Counted from the stretch's first letter, positions 9,039 through 19,064 are shown. The stretch: DNA of 64,000 bases from Moraxella oculi (GCF_023336735.1 NZ_JAMBAQ010000006.1:45229-109228), one strand, 5' to 3'. Notes: generated from the sequence alone by a model not told the origin. Program-made: numbers and translations.

Positions 9039-10454
9039 ATGCCAGCCGACAGTTCAAAAATGCCCATTTCAACCAATAAAAAATCCACCAGACCGACAAT
9101 GAAACGCCAGCTGACCGCCACCCATTTACAGCTCGTCTCGATTGGGGGTGTGATTGGGGCAGGATTTTTTTTGGGTGCAGGCAAGACGATCGCTTTGGCT
9201 GGTACCTCGGTGCTGATTGTCTATGGCATTGTGGGAGTGTTTGTATTTTTGGTGATGCGTGCGATGGGCGAGCTGCTACTTTCTGATTTGTCGTATCGCT
9301 CTTTTATTGATGTGATTTATGTATATTTGGGGAGTGGCATGGCTTTTGTGGTCGGTTGGACTTATTGGTTATGCTGGCTGATTATTGCCATTGCCAATAC
9401 GGTTGCCATCACAGGGTATGTGCTTTTTTGGTATCCTGATATGCCGCTTTGGCTACCTGCTTTATTGAATATTGGTGTGATTGTATTGATTAATTTATTG
9501 TCGGTAAAATGGTTTGGCGAGGCAGAAAAATACCTAACCTTGATTAAAGTCATCACCATTGTTGCCATCATCGGCGTGGGAATATGGTTGGCGGTGGTGG
9601 GTCATACCGTCGGTGCACAAAAAGCCTCTGTTTGGCATTTATTTGATAAAGACAACTTTATGCCAATGGGACTGACTGGGTTTTTTGCCGCCTTTCAATT
9701 GGCAGTACAAGCAAATACAGGTGCTGAGCTTGTTGGAGCGGCAGCAGCCGAAACCAATAACCCTACCAAAAATCTCCCCAAAGCCATCAATCAAATTCCC
9801 ATCAGAGTGGCGTTATTTTTCATCGGCTCTTTGGCAGTGATTTTAATGAACATTCCTTTGGCCAATATCCAAGTTGGCACAAGTCCATTTGTACAGTTAT
9901 TTGAACTCATCGGCTTTGTGGGTGTGGCAAGCATCATTAATTTTGTGGCGATATCAGCAGCCTTATCATCTGCCAATAGCGGGCTGTATTCGTCTGCCAG
10001 AATGGTCTACGGGCTTAGCCAACAAAACAACGCACCTAAGTGCTTTGGGCAATTAAACCGCTCAGGCGTGCCTGCTTATGGCGTGGTATATTCAGCAATT
10101 TATTTGTCAATCAGTTTTGTACTATTGTATGGCACAGACAGCATCATGCAAGCCTTTACGATCATCAGCACCATTTCATCAGCATGCTTCATACTCATCT
10201 GGGCGACGATAGCTACAGCATATTTGCGTTATCGATATACTGCTCCTGACTTGCATAGCAAATCAGTGTATCAGATGCCTTTGGGCAGGTCTTTGTGTGT
10301 TTTGTGCTTACTGTTTTTTGGTGGCGTGCTATGGATTTTTTTACAAAATAATGAGACATCATTGGGAATAAAACTTGTACCCATATGGCTGGTATCACTA
10401 TTCATCATTCATCATGTCAATCATAAGCACAAAAAAACAACTCATCAAAAATAA
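9039..10454 (+). CDS. APC-superfamily amino-acid permease (AAT/CycA-like)
   Basis: A cytoplasmic-membrane transporter of about 471 residues with around 12 hydrophobic segments. Family motifs are IGGVIGAGFFLGAGKTIALAG in TM1, VMRAMGELLLSDL after TM2 and GWTYWLCW in TM3, the pattern of D-Ala/D-Ser/Gly (CycA) and related proton-coupled permeases. The substrate cannot be read from sequence. It follows tauD by about 200 bp on the same strand, so a role in importing taurine or a related amino compound is possible but unproven. The start at 9039 (MPADSSK) has AAGG ten bases upstream; 9060 and 9099 are later in-frame ATGs. Confidence 0.85.
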   Translation: MPADSSKMPISTNKKSTRPTMKRQLTATHLQLVSIGGVIGAGFFLGAGKTIALAGTSVLIVYGIVGVFVFLVMRAMGELLLSDLSYRSFIDVIYVYLGSGMAFVVGWTYWLCWLIIAIANTVAITGYVLFWYPDMPLWLPALLNIGVIVLINLLSVKWFGEAEKYLTLIKVITIVAIIGVGIWLAVVGHTVGAQKASVWHLFDKDNFMPMGLTGFFAAFQLAVQANTGAELVGAAAAETNNPTKNLPKAINQIPIRVALFFIGSLAVILMNIPLANIQVGTSPFVQLFELIGFVGVASIINFVAISAALSSANSGLYSSARMVYGLSQQNNAPKCFGQLNRSGVPAYGVVYSAIYLSISFVLLYGTDSIMQAFTIISTISSACFILIWATIATAYLRYRYTAPDLHSKSVYQMPLGRSLCVLCLLFFGGVLWIFLQNNETSLGIKLVPIWLVSLFIIHHVNHKHKKTTHQK

Positions 10455-10556
10455 TGGATGGTGCGATGTAAAATCCAGCCTCAATCAACACAACCAAGCA
10501 ACCTCTTGCATGACAAATCCGATTGGCATTTTCAAGCCGTTTTTTTCAAGTAATAA

Positions 10557-11474
10557 TCATGCCACCAAGCGAGTAGGTTGTAGCCTTGCACTTGAACTGA
10601 CTTGACCAACACCCAAAAATTTATCATGATGATAAAGGCGAACTTGACAACCATCATTCATACCCAAGCATTCCATGTGATGCTTGACATTAAGTCGTTG
10701 CCCCATGCCAATGCGTACCGCCTCAACCTCATTCAACATCACGATGGGCAAATGCGTCAATAATGCGTCGATGGGTAAAAGTTTGGTAAACCGCTCATCA
10801 AAAGGCAAATTGGCAAGCTCATCAAGACTGATGGCATCATTCACATCAAAACCACCTGTCTGTGTGCGGTGCAAAGCACTCAAATGCCCAACCGTCCCAA
10901 GACGCTCAGCGATCGCCTCACCCAAAACTCTCACATAAGTACCCTTAGAGCAAATGACATTGAGGGCAATTTTGGCATCACTGACTTTATGCAACGACAA
11001 ATGATGGATAAAAATCGCACGAGCCTCTCGCTCAATTTCCACCCCATCTCTGGCATACTCATACAATTTTTTACCGTCTTTTTTGAGAGCTGAATACATG
11101 GGCGGAACTTGCATCTGCTTGCCAAGTAGCTGCTTGGCAATCTCATCCAACCTCTGTTGATTAATCTTAGGAATGGGTGAGGTAATCATAGCTTGCCCAT
11201 CAGCATCACCTGTGTCGGTACGAATCCCTAGGTTGATGACGGCATGATACCCCTTATCAGCTGCAAGTCCAAAGGCGGTAAACTTGGTTGCTTGACCCAA
11301 ACAAATTGGCAGCAATCCTGTCGCCATTGGATCAAGCGTGCCTGTATGCCCTGCTTTTTTACTGTCAAAGTTTTCAGACATGAATAGGCGTTTTGCTTGA
11401 TTCAGTGCCGTATGTGAGCTGATGCCGTTTGGTTTATTAAGTAGCAGTACGCCAGAAACGATGTGTTTTACCAT
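10557..11474 (-). CDS. truB: tRNA pseudouridine(55) synthase
   Basis: Converts U55 to pseudouridine in the T-loop of tRNAs. The 305-residue protein begins with VSGVLLLNKPNGISSH, and the catalytic Asp is in HTGTLDPMATGLLP. The KGTYVRVLGE motif and a C-terminal PUA-like region are present. Its ATG overlaps the rbfA stop by one base (TAATG), so the two are translationally coupled. The gene after it on this strand is not rpsO, as in many relatives; tauD and the permease, on the other strand, come first. Confidence 0.97.
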   Translation of the reverse strand: MVKHIVSGVLLLNKPNGISSHTALNQAKRLFMSENFDSKKAGHTGTLDPMATGLLPICLGQATKFTAFGLAADKGYHAVINLGIRTDTGDADGQAMITSPIPKINQQRLDEIAKQLLGKQMQVPPMYSALKKDGKKLYEYARDGVEIEREARAIFIHHLSLHKVSDAKIALNVICSKGTYVRVLGEAIAERLGTVGHLSALHRTQTGGFDVNDAISLDELANLPFDERFTKLLPIDALLTHLPIVMLNEVEAVRIGMGQRLNVKHHMECLGMNDGCQVRLYHHDKFLGVGQVSSSARLQPTRLVA

Positions 11475-11875
11475 TAACCATTTTCCGTATCATTCGCTTG
11501 GTTTTCACCTGTTTTTTTCATCGCTTCGTTGACCAAGTTGGTCATGTAGTTACCATGAGCGGTGATTTCATCATAGTGAAACCTTAGGCGTGGCGTGGTG
11601 CGAGTTTTCATGGTGTGGGATAACTCTGTACGCAAAAACCCTGCGGCATTTTTAAGCACTTCAAGACTTTCACGATGAGCATCAGCATTCATGCCACCAT
11701 CATTAGCAGGCTCTAAAATCGTTACATACACATCAGCATAGCCCAAATCAGGACTGACTTTAACACTTGATATGGTAACAAAACCTGTTAAGCGTGGGTC
11801 GTTAATCTCATCACGAATCAATACCGACAAAGTACGCTGGATTTGATCAGCTAAGCGTTGTAGTCGTTGGTTCAT
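11474..11875 (-). CDS. rbfA: 30S ribosome-binding factor A
   Basis: Assembly factor for late 16S rRNA 5' end maturation, important in cold. The 133-residue KH-fold protein has the family signatures INDPRLTGFVTISSV, YADVYVTI, and PRLRFHYDE. It is coupled to truB. Unlike the common infB-rbfA order with no gap, two genes on the opposite strand separate it from infB, so it needs its own promoter. Confidence 0.96.
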   Translation of the reverse strand: MNQRLQRLADQIQRTLSVLIRDEINDPRLTGFVTISSVKVSPDLGYADVYVTILEPANDGGMNADAHRESLEVLKNAAGFLRTELSHTMKTRTTPRLRFHYDEITAHGNYMTNLVNEAMKKTGENQANDTENG

Positions 11876-12316
11876 AAGCTTTTCCTATCATTGTTTGAAA
11901 CTGGACATGCTAAGCGTGAAGCACTCCTCCTTAGTAGCATGACTCATAGTATAGCTTATTTTGACAAATTAAACCAATGAAACCCAATTAACCGACACCA
12001 CCTAAATATCAATCGCATTTTTTGACATGGCAATACACTTTCAAAAAAGCATCGGCACTCATCATTGATGCAGTTATTTTAACAAACACAAAATTTACTC
12101 AACTTTACATTGATTTACTTTGGGTCGCACAATACCAACCAACCCTCTTATCTTTTGACAAAAAAAGCCTATCATTGAACCTAAAATTGCCTATACTAGA
12201 ATGTGTAGCCACAGACATGTGATTACATTCCTTACTAGTAATATGAGGATAGGGCCGCCAATCGTTCATTTGGTTGGATCAAGCCAACTTTAATAATTTA
12301 ATAAAAGGAACAGATG
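11876..12316. other. Divergent intergenic region between rbfA and the PRC/DUF2382 gene
   Basis: About 440 bp with no credible gene. It carries the rbfA leader and a probable rbfA promoter on the minus strand. A GC-balanced segment nearest rbfA (about 11910-11945) has imperfect complementarity (GCTAAG against CTTAG-TAGC) and may fold in the rbfA leader. The plus-strand promoter for the stress gene is not clear; TATACT at 12192-12197 is a candidate -10 without a good -35. Confidence 0.5.
11948..11977 (-). promoter_or_regulatory. Probable rbfA-truB promoter
   Basis: Minus strand TTGGTT (11972-11977), 18-bp spacer, TATACT (11948-11953). This would give a leader of roughly 65 bases ahead of rbfA and explains expression after separation from infB. 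Confidence 0.45.
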
Positions 12317-13165
12317 ATGAGTAAATTAGTACGCTTACACGACATTGAAACTACCAATCAAGAAGTATTGGGCGAAGGTTATTACAACCCAATCGGTAAA
12401 GATGCTTATGGCATTGGACAAGAAAAAATTGGTAAAGTAGAAGATGCCTTGGTAGAAGTAGATACTGGTAAAGTTCGCTATTTGGTTGTTGATGCAGGTG
12501 GCTGGTTCTTCTCAAAAGAAGTGCTGGTGCCAGCAGGTCTGTCTCGCATCGTTGGTAACGAAGTGTTTTTTGACAGCCTGACCAAAGACCAAGTAGAAGC
12601 AATGGAAGCTTATGATCGTGATTATGTGTACAGCTATCAAGAGCAGTACAATAAAGATCGTGCGTTCTATGCAGGTGATACCCTGCCCACAGACAGCCGT
12701 CTTGACCTAGATGAAACGCATTACACCGCACCAAACACTTTGGAGTTGCTTGAAGAACGCTTGACAGTCAACAAAGATCGCATCGTGGCTGGCATTGTCA
12801 GTTTGGGCAAGCATGTGGTAACCGAAGAGCGTCGTGTTGAAGTTGATTTGGAACAGGAACAAGCACGCATCGAACGCACTGTGGTAGATCGCCCAACAGA
12901 GCGTCGCATCGGTGATGATCTGGGCACAGACACCATCAGTGTTGAGCTGGAAGCTGAGCGTGCACAGGTAAGCAAGCAAACTTATGTTACCGAAGAAATC
13001 ACTTTGGATAAGACTACCAACACTCGCACCGAAACCATTTTAGAAACCATCCAGCGTGAAGAACTCAATGTTGACGACTTGGGCAATGTGGTAGACAAAA
13101 ATGGGCATGTTGTTAATTACGAAGGCATCACAGCCGATGAAGTGCGCCGTGTTCGTGGTTTGTGA
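12317..13165 (+). CDS. PRC-barrel plus DUF2382 (YsnF/AvaK) domain protein
   Basis: A 282-residue soluble, acidic protein. Residues about 5-90 resemble a PRC-barrel (KIGKVEDALVEVDTGKVRYLVVDAG). Residues about 140-265 match DUF2382, the YsnF/AvaK domain, with LELLEERLTVNKDR, the VTEERRVEVDL region, and repeated charged beta-like segments. Proteins of this type are often stress-induced in other bacteria, but no biochemical role is established that I know of. The second of two adjacent ATGs is taken, seven bases after AAGGA. It lies on the plus strand between infB and rbfA (both minus), with its own terminator. Confidence 0.8.
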   Translation: MSKLVRLHDIETTNQEVLGEGYYNPIGKDAYGIGQEKIGKVEDALVEVDTGKVRYLVVDAGGWFFSKEVLVPAGLSRIVGNEVFFDSLTKDQVEAMEAYDRDYVYSYQEQYNKDRAFYAGDTLPTDSRLDLDETHYTAPNTLELLEERLTVNKDRIVAGIVSLGKHVVTEERRVEVDLEQEQARIERTVVDRPTERRIGDDLGTDTISVELEAERAQVSKQTYVTEEITLDKTTNTRTETILETIQREELNVDDLGNVVDKNGHVVNYEGITADEVRRVRGL

Positions 13166-13194
13166 TTAGCACTTTGTTAACTCATCACATCATG

Positions 13195-13223
13195 AAAAGC
13201 CAGAGTACCACCTCTGGCTTTTT
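13195..13223 (+). terminator. Terminator after the PRC/DUF2382 gene
   Basis: Stem AAAAGCCAGAG (13195-13205) with CTCTGGCTTTT (13212-13222), a six-base loop, then T. It lies 30 bases after the stop codon and separates the two DUF2382 genes transcriptionally. Confidence 0.85.
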
Positions 13224-13260
13224 GGATGACAGACCATGAAAACAGTACTGGCATCTGGGC

Positions 13261-13274
13261 ATGGCATCTGCCAT
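13261..13274. repeat. Short perfect palindrome upstream of the second DUF2382 gene
   Basis: ATGGCA-TC-TGCCAT about 35 bases ahead of the start codon. The motif GGCATCTG also occurs a few bases earlier. It may be an operator or a leader hairpin; low certainty. Confidence 0.3.
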
Positions 13275-13308
13275 CGAATAAGTAATTTAGTCGTAAAAAG
13301 GACATCTC

Positions 13309-13818
13309 ATGACAACTGATCATCTCATTGATAAGCCCAACAATTACCAAACGCTTGAATTGTTAGAAGAGCGTGCTCACATTAATAAAGATCGAGTGAG
13401 TACAGGCAAGGTTGTGTTATCAAAACAAACCCGCAGTCGCACAGTCAACCTACCCATTACCTTGACTGAAGAATACTTAGTCATCACCTATAAAGAAGAC
13501 AACTCACTACTTAATCACCAACCAAACAACAACGATGCGTCAATTAATGTCATTGACAATACAACCAACTCACATACTCAAATCAGCATCAATAATCAAA
13601 TGCACTCACTAACGCTGGACACACCAGTCGAAATCCTACTGTCTCGTGAAACCGCCATCGTAACCAAAAGCACACACAGCATTGAAGAGGTTAGACTTGA
13701 TACCAAAACCATCAGCAAAGAACACATCTTTACCACCGAACTCAAAAAAGAAGTGCTGGACATTAAAGGTGATGAGGCACTCATCGCCAAAGAAACACCA
13801 TCACCCAATGAAAAATAA
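13309..13818 (+). CDS. Small DUF2382 (YsnF/AvaK) domain protein
   Basis: A 169-residue soluble protein made almost entirely of a DUF2382-like domain: LELLEERAHINKDRV near the N terminus and TPVEILLSRETAIVTKSTHS then EEVRLDTKTISKEH further on. It matches the corresponding part of the gene just upstream but lacks the PRC-barrel and has an Asn-rich middle (about 65-90). The start has AAAAGGA seven bases upstream. Likely a diverged paralogue with a related, unknown, stress-linked role. Confidence 0.75.
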   Translation: MTTDHLIDKPNNYQTLELLEERAHINKDRVSTGKVVLSKQTRSRTVNLPITLTEEYLVITYKEDNSLLNHQPNNNDASINVIDNTTNSHTQISINNQMHSLTLDTPVEILLSRETAIVTKSTHSIEEVRLDTKTISKEHIFTTELKKEVLDIKGDEALIAKETPSPNEK

Positions 13819-13860
13819 CGGTGCAAGCTTGGTATCCATTGGCGATGTGTTCGCATGATT

Positions 13861-13892
13861 AAAAACCCCCTAATGTAACTTAGGGGGTTTTT
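13861..13892. terminator. Bidirectional terminator between the DUF2382 gene and infB
   Basis: Perfect stem of 13 bp: AAAAACCCCCTAA (13861-13873) with TTAGGGGGTTTTT (13880-13892). A and T runs on both sides let it serve the plus-strand DUF2382 gene and the minus-strand nusA-infB transcript, which therefore ends here instead of continuing into rbfA. Confidence 0.9.
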
Positions 13893-13893
13893 A

Positions 13894-16479
13894 TCACAGT
13901 TCTCTCTTGATTTCGTGAATCTCAAAGACCTCAATCTTATCACCCACTGCCACTTCATAGCCTTTGACAGCCAGACCACATTCCATGCCAGCCTTGACCT
14001 CATTGACATCGTCTTTATAGCGACGCAATGATTGGAGTTGACCTGTAAAGATGACTTTATCATCACGCAATACACGAATTGGTTTATTACGATGAATGAC
14101 GCCTTCTTGAACCATACAGCCTGCAGCCGCACCAAATTTACTTGAGCGGAATACTTCACGCACTTCTGCGATGCCTAAAATTTGCTCACGATGCTCAGGT
14201 GCCAGCATGCCACTCATTGCCGCTTTCACATCATCGATCAGACCATAAATGACGCTATAATAACGGATATCCAGACCTGCCGCATCTGCCTTACGCTTGC
14301 CTGCCGTATCAGCACGCACATTAAATCCAAGCAATACCGCCTCACTCGACTCCGCTAAGATGACATCGGACTCGGTAATGGCACCCACGCCCGAGCTGAT
14401 GACACGCACCTTAACCTCATCGGTTGACAGTTCATCTAAGGCATTGAGTAATGCTTCTAATGAACCACGCACATCAGTCTTTAAGATGATATTCAAGGTT
14501 GCAATTTCACTACCCATGCTTTCAAAAAGCGTGTCTAAACGCATTTTATTTTGACGCTCTAAAATACGCTCACGCTCACGAGCAGCACGGAAATCTGCCA
14601 CTTCACGGGCTTTTTTCTCATCTGATACCACCAAAAACTCACTGCCTGCCATCGGTGCATCAGGCAAACCCAGAATTTCCACAGGAATTGAAGGCCCTGC
14701 CGTCTTAATGCGTTGACCATTCTCATCTGTCATCGCACGCACCTTGCCATAAAACTCACCTGCCAAGACCAGATCGCCTTGATTTAGCGTACCTTTTTTA
14801 ACCAATAAGCTGGCAACCGCACCTCGACCTTTATCAATGCGAGCCTCAATCACCACACCCTGTGCAGCACCGTCAACAGGAGCCTCAAGTTCCATGATTT
14901 CTGCTTGAATACTGATGGTTTCTAGCAACTCATCAATACCCATGCCCGTCTTAGCAGAAACTTGCACCATTGGCACATCTCCGCCCCACGCCTCTGGCAC
15001 CACTTCTTTGACTGCCAATTCGTTAATCACACGGTCTGGATCGGCGGTGTCTTTATCCATTTTGTTAATAGCAACAATCAAAGGCGTACCAGCGGCACGA
15101 GCATGGTCGATCGCTTCTGCAGTCTGCGGCATCATGCCATCATCTGCCGCCACAACCAGCACGACAATGTCTGTTGCCTGAGCACCACGAGAACGCATTG
15201 CGGTAAATGCGGCATGCCCTGGAGTATCCAAGAAAGTAATCACGCCGCGGTCCGTTGTTACATGATACGCACCAATATGCTGAGTAATACCGCCAGCTTC
15301 GCCACTGGCAACCTTCGATTCACGAATCTTATCAAGCAGTGATGTCTTACCATGATCGACATGCCCCATGATGGTTACCACAGGTGGCCTGGCTTGAACA
15401 TTGCCTGATTTTTCATCAACAGATTCTTGCAGGTCATCTTCAAGCTTGGTATCTGATACCAAGACTAAGTTATGCCCAAATTCCTCAACCACCAAAGACG
15501 CTGTATCTTGATCAATATGATCTGATTCACGCACCATCTCTCCCATCTTCATGAGAGATTTAATCACCTCGCGCACCTTCACCGCCATCTTTTGGGCAAG
15601 ATCAGACACAACGATGGATTTACCCACCTCAACATTGTAGATGATTTTTTCAACAGGCACTTCAAATTTATGCTTGTTCGCCTGTGATGATTTTAGACCG
15701 CGCTGCTTTGGACGAATCTCAAGCTCTTCTTTACCTTTCTTTTTACCGCTTTTACTGCGACTTGAATTGTTGCTGGCACCACGCTTAATCTCACGGCGTT
15801 CTTTTTCAAATGACTCTTCTAGTGCAGCACCCACCAGACCCTTAGCCAAAGGCTCATCTTTACGGACAATCGTGCTGAGCATCTCGTCTTTTTCGTTATA
15901 ACGACTGGCCATTTGTTTCATCTGCTCTAAAGTGCGTTTTTGTGCTTCTTCGGCAGCTTTTCGACGATTTTGAGCCTCCAATTGACGCAACTTCTCCTCT
16001 TCAGCCTCGCGTGCCAACCGCACTTCTTTAGCCTGTGCCGTCTCGACTTTTGCAGGTTTCGCCCCAGACTTTTTGTTTTTATCTGCTTTCGTAGCTGCCT
16101 TATTTTCGTTCAAACTAGCATCTTTTTTGGTCTTTTTGACAACCACGGACGCACTGGCAGACTCAGCCTTGACCTCACCTGCACTATGAGCACGCATCGC
16201 TGCCAAAGTCGCTTCTTGGCGTTCAGCAGCCTCTTTTTTACTGCGTTCAGCCGCTTGTTTTTTTTCAAGCTCTTTTAAACGAGCTTCTTCGGCAGCTTTT
16301 GCTTGAGCAGCAACCTCTTCGGCAATTTTATTGGCATCAGGCTTATCAAAAGTGAGCTTTCTAGTTTTGACCACATTAACCGCTTTTGATTTACCTGATG
16401 TGCCAGTAACCTTCGCCGTGGAAGTTGTCTTTGACTTGATGCTGATGCGTTTATTTTTATCTTGGGTAGAATCTACCAT
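13894..16479 (-). CDS. infB: Translation initiation factor IF-2
   Basis: GTPase that delivers initiator tRNA to the 30S subunit and promotes subunit joining. The 861-residue protein has a long Lys/Ala/Glu-rich, coiled-coil-like N-terminal region (to about residue 260), then an IF2_N region, the G domain with [11 protein letters not shown] (G1), DTPGHAAF (G3) and NKMD (G4), and C-terminal domains for fMet-tRNA binding. The ATG at 16479 is preferred, with AGGTG six bases upstream; a GTG three codons earlier overlaps that site. Downstream of nusA in one operon. Confidence 0.97.
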   Translation of the reverse strand: MVDSTQDKNKRISIKSKTTSTAKVTGTSGKSKAVNVVKTRKLTFDKPDANKIAEEVAAQAKAAEEARLKELEKKQAAERSKKEAAERQEATLAAMRAHSAGEVKAESASASVVVKKTKKDASLNENKAATKADKNKKSGAKPAKVETAQAKEVRLAREAEEEKLRQLEAQNRRKAAEEAQKRTLEQMKQMASRYNEKDEMLSTIVRKDEPLAKGLVGAALEESFEKERREIKRGASNNSSRSKSGKKKGKEELEIRPKQRGLKSSQANKHKFEVPVEKIIYNVEVGKSIVVSDLAQKMAVKVREVIKSLMKMGEMVRESDHIDQDTASLVVEEFGHNLVLVSDTKLEDDLQESVDEKSGNVQARPPVVTIMGHVDHGKTSLLDKIRESKVASGEAGGITQHIGAYHVTTDRGVITFLDTPGHAAFTAMRSRGAQATDIVVLVVAADDGMMPQTAEAIDHARAAGTPLIVAINKMDKDTADPDRVINELAVKEVVPEAWGGDVPMVQVSAKTGMGIDELLETISIQAEIMELEAPVDGAAQGVVIEARIDKGRGAVASLLVKKGTLNQGDLVLAGEFYGKVRAMTDENGQRIKTAGPSIPVEILGLPDAPMAGSEFLVVSDEKKAREVADFRAARERERILERQNKMRLDTLFESMGSEIATLNIILKTDVRGSLEALLNALDELSTDEVKVRVISSGVGAITESDVILAESSEAVLLGFNVRADTAGKRKADAAGLDIRYYSVIYGLIDDVKAAMSGMLAPEHREQILGIAEVREVFRSSKFGAAAGCMVQEGVIHRNKPIRVLRDDKVIFTGQLQSLRRYKDDVNEVKAGMECGLAVKGYEVAVGDKIEVFEIHEIKREL

Positions 16480-16613
16480 AATTTTCACCTAATTTTTTGG
16501 TCAGGGCAAACACAAGCCCTTTTGTCTGTTGCCTGCCGAATCCCAAAAAATAGGTCGGCAAGCGTTATTTAAATGTACCCATCACCAGGCACTCATATTG
16601 TCAGCACACATGA

Positions 16614-18095
16614 TCATTCAAACCATGATTGGCGTGCATTCATGATCAATTGACCTGCCAACTTAGCATTCAGACCCTCAATATCTTCGATATCAAAAAC
16701 AGCCTGCTCTGCCAAGTCATCCAAAGTGATGATGTTACGCTCAGCAAGCCTATAAGCAACTTCGCTGGACATGCCGTCTAGTGCAAGCAACTCACCACTT
16801 GGCTCTTTGATGTTTTTTTGCTTTTCCAATTCATCGGCAATGACCATTTCCTTGGCACGCTCCTGAATGGTAGCAATCACCTCATCATCCAAACCTTCGA
16901 TGTCATGAAAAGTCTCCACAGGCACATAAGCAACCTCTTCAATGGTGGTAAAGCCAATCTCCACCAGAGCCTCTGCCAAGTCCCTATCTAGCTCTAAACG
17001 CTCATAAAATAGGTTGATGATCGCCTCAGACTCCGATGCTTGGCGTTCAAGGTATTCAGATTCCAACATCATATTAAGCTTATAGCCTGTCAAATCAGAT
17101 GCCAAACGCACATTTTGACCCTGCGAACCAATTGCTCTTGCCAGCTGATCATTGGTTGCAAAAATAATGTCTGCCGTACGAGCATCCTCATCCAGCACCA
17201 AACTTGATACATCAGCAGGTTCTAGGGCACTGATGATGTATTGAGCAGGTTCATCACTCCAAACCACCACATCCACACGCTCGCCATCAAGCTCTTGCTG
17301 TACGGCTTGAATGCGGGTGCCACGCATACCAATACAAGCACCCACAGGGTCAATACGATGATCGTTAGTCTTGACAGAAATTTTTGCACGCAATCCTGGC
17401 AAGCGAGCAACATCACGCACCTCAATGATGCCCTCAGAAATCTCTGGCACCTCTTTGGTCATCAAGGCAACCAGCATGTCTTTATGCGTGCGAGACAACA
17501 ACAGCTGAGAGCCACGACCATCACGATTCACTTGATGCAATAGTGCTGTTACGCGTGATTTTGGACGCAACATCTCACGCGGCAAAGCCTGATCTTTTGG
17601 TAAATACCCTTCAGCATTATCGCCCAAGTCAATCACATAGCCGTCACGACTTTGTTTTTTTACCTCACCACTGATCAACTCTCCCACACGCGCTTCAAAA
17701 GCATCGGCGACTAAAGCTCTTTCAGCTTCACGAATTTTTTGGATAATGACTTGCTTGGCTTGGGTAGCAGCAATACGCCCAAACTCAATGGATTCGATCT
17801 GCTCTTCTTTGATATCGCCAATTGACCATTGACTTTCATCCAAATCACTGATGGCGAGCTGGCAAGCTGGCATCTCATGATCTTCGTCTGCTACCACCGT
17901 CCAATAACGGTAGGTATCATAGTCACCTGTTTTGCGATCAATCGCCACACGAATCGCCACCTCTGGCTGTTCAGTATAGATTTTTTTCTTGGTGGATACC
18001 ACCAAAGCCTGCTCAATCGCTTCAAAAATATCTTCAGGATTTAGCCCTTTTTCATTACTTACCGTCTCAACAACAGTCAAAATCTCACGGCTCAT
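16614..18095 (-). CDS. nusA: Transcription termination/antitermination protein NusA
   Basis: RNA polymerase elongation factor for pausing, termination and rRNA antitermination. The 493-residue protein has an N-terminal RNAP-binding domain, an S1 domain (GEVKKQSRDGYVIDLG), two KH domains (PVGACIGMRGTRIQAV and AIGSQGQNVRLAS) and two C-terminal helix-hairpin-helix acidic repeats, as in proteobacterial proteins. Follows rimP and precedes infB in the usual order. Confidence 0.97.
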   Translation of the reverse strand: MSREILTVVETVSNEKGLNPEDIFEAIEQALVVSTKKKIYTEQPEVAIRVAIDRKTGDYDTYRYWTVVADEDHEMPACQLAISDLDESQWSIGDIKEEQIESIEFGRIAATQAKQVIIQKIREAERALVADAFEARVGELISGEVKKQSRDGYVIDLGDNAEGYLPKDQALPREMLRPKSRVTALLHQVNRDGRGSQLLLSRTHKDMLVALMTKEVPEISEGIIEVRDVARLPGLRAKISVKTNDHRIDPVGACIGMRGTRIQAVQQELDGERVDVVVWSDEPAQYIISALEPADVSSLVLDEDARTADIIFATNDQLARAIGSQGQNVRLASDLTGYKLNMMLESEYLERQASESEAIINLFYERLELDRDLAEALVEIGFTTIEEVAYVPVETFHDIEGLDDEVIATIQERAKEMVIADELEKQKNIKEPSGELLALDGMSSEVAYRLAERNIITLDDLAEQAVFDIEDIEGLNAKLAGQLIMNARQSWFE

Positions 18096-18161
18096 TTTCG
18101 ATCCTTTGGGTTAAGGTTAGGTTGGTTGGATAATGCTTGTGTCATCAAAAACTTGTCGACA

Positions 18162-18659
18162 TCAATCTTGATAAATCAAATTGGCTTTATCAACATTATT
18201 AAAGTCAATGTCAAATTCCAGTTTATCTTCAGTAACGATCTTCATGCCTGCATCACCCACTTCGCTCAGACGACCAGTAACTTTACGACGCTTAATATCG
18301 CCTGTACCAATAGACTGAATCAGACGCAAATTAACAACTTCTCCCACAAAAAGTGCCATTTGCTGCGGTGTGAAAAGCGGACGATCAAAACCAGGACTTG
18401 ATACCTCCAAGACATATTCGCCTGCAATCGGATCATGCACATCTAGCACACCTGACACTTGATGATTGACAGCGGAACAATCGTCAATGGTGATGTGTTC
18501 ACCTGCAGCACGCTGACTGGGCGTCACCTCAATATAAATTCTTAGCAAAGATTTACGCCCTTGAGGCATGAATTCAATGCCCCATAAGTCAACACCGCAT
18601 GCCTCAACAGCAGGAGCAATCAATTCAGTCAATTCGGCGATTTTACTCGATGGTTTCAT
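18162..18659 (-). CDS. rimP: Ribosome maturation factor RimP
   Basis: Assembly factor for the 30S subunit. The 165-residue protein has the family signatures [36 protein letters not shown] and [15 protein letters not shown]. First gene of rimP-nusA-infB; 66 bp precede nusA. A terminator-like hairpin upstream suggests that readthrough from the tRNA gene is limited. Confidence 0.95.
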   Translation of the reverse strand: MKPSSKIAELTELIAPAVEACGVDLWGIEFMPQGRKSLLRIYIEVTPSQRAAGEHITIDDCSAVNHQVSGVLDVHDPIAGEYVLEVSSPGFDRPLFTPQQMALFVGEVVNLRLIQSIGTGDIKRRKVTGRLSEVGDAGMKIVTEDKLEFDIDFNNVDKANLIYQD

Positions 18660-18706
18660 GTGTTCTACAATATCCTATTTAATAAAATTCGGCAAACGAC
18701 AAATAC

Positions 18707-18734
18707 AAAAAAACCCACAAAGCATCTTGGTGGG
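18707..18734 (-). terminator. Probable terminator between tRNA-fMet and rimP
   Basis: In the minus-strand RNA, CCCAC (18730-18734) pairs with GTGGG (18714-18718), extended by three inner pairs after one mismatch, and is followed by seven T (18707-18713). A second AT-rich hairpin (about 18756-18782, GCCTTTTT with an A-rich arm) sits just after the tRNA. Either could end the tRNA transcript before rimP. Confidence 0.5.
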
Positions 18735-18814
18735 CTACAATCATCAATCAGCCTAGCCTTTTTAATTTTAAAAAAAAAGGCACCTTATTTATAACATCAT
18801 AAGGATTTAAAATG

Positions 18815-18891
<77 letters not shown>

Positions 18892-19064
18892 TCAATTTAG
18901 AGTGCCATTATAGCACGATTTTTCGGATTGTCAATAGTTTTTTTATTTTAATCATTCCTTAAATGTCATTATTTTCACACAGATGAGAATTTTTCAGTTT
19001 TTTTTTGAAAAATGCGCCAGACGCTTCATCAATAGCAATCAACCAAAACATCAAAGTTAATCAC

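Noticed and set aside
12351..12979. Minus-strand open frames opposite the PRC/DUF2382 gene
   Set aside because: Low-complexity Leu/Arg/Ser-rich translations typical of antisense frames of a coding gene.
13596..14159. 187-codon minus frame across the DUF2382/infB junction
   Set aside because: It runs through a bidirectional terminator and overlaps infB in another frame.
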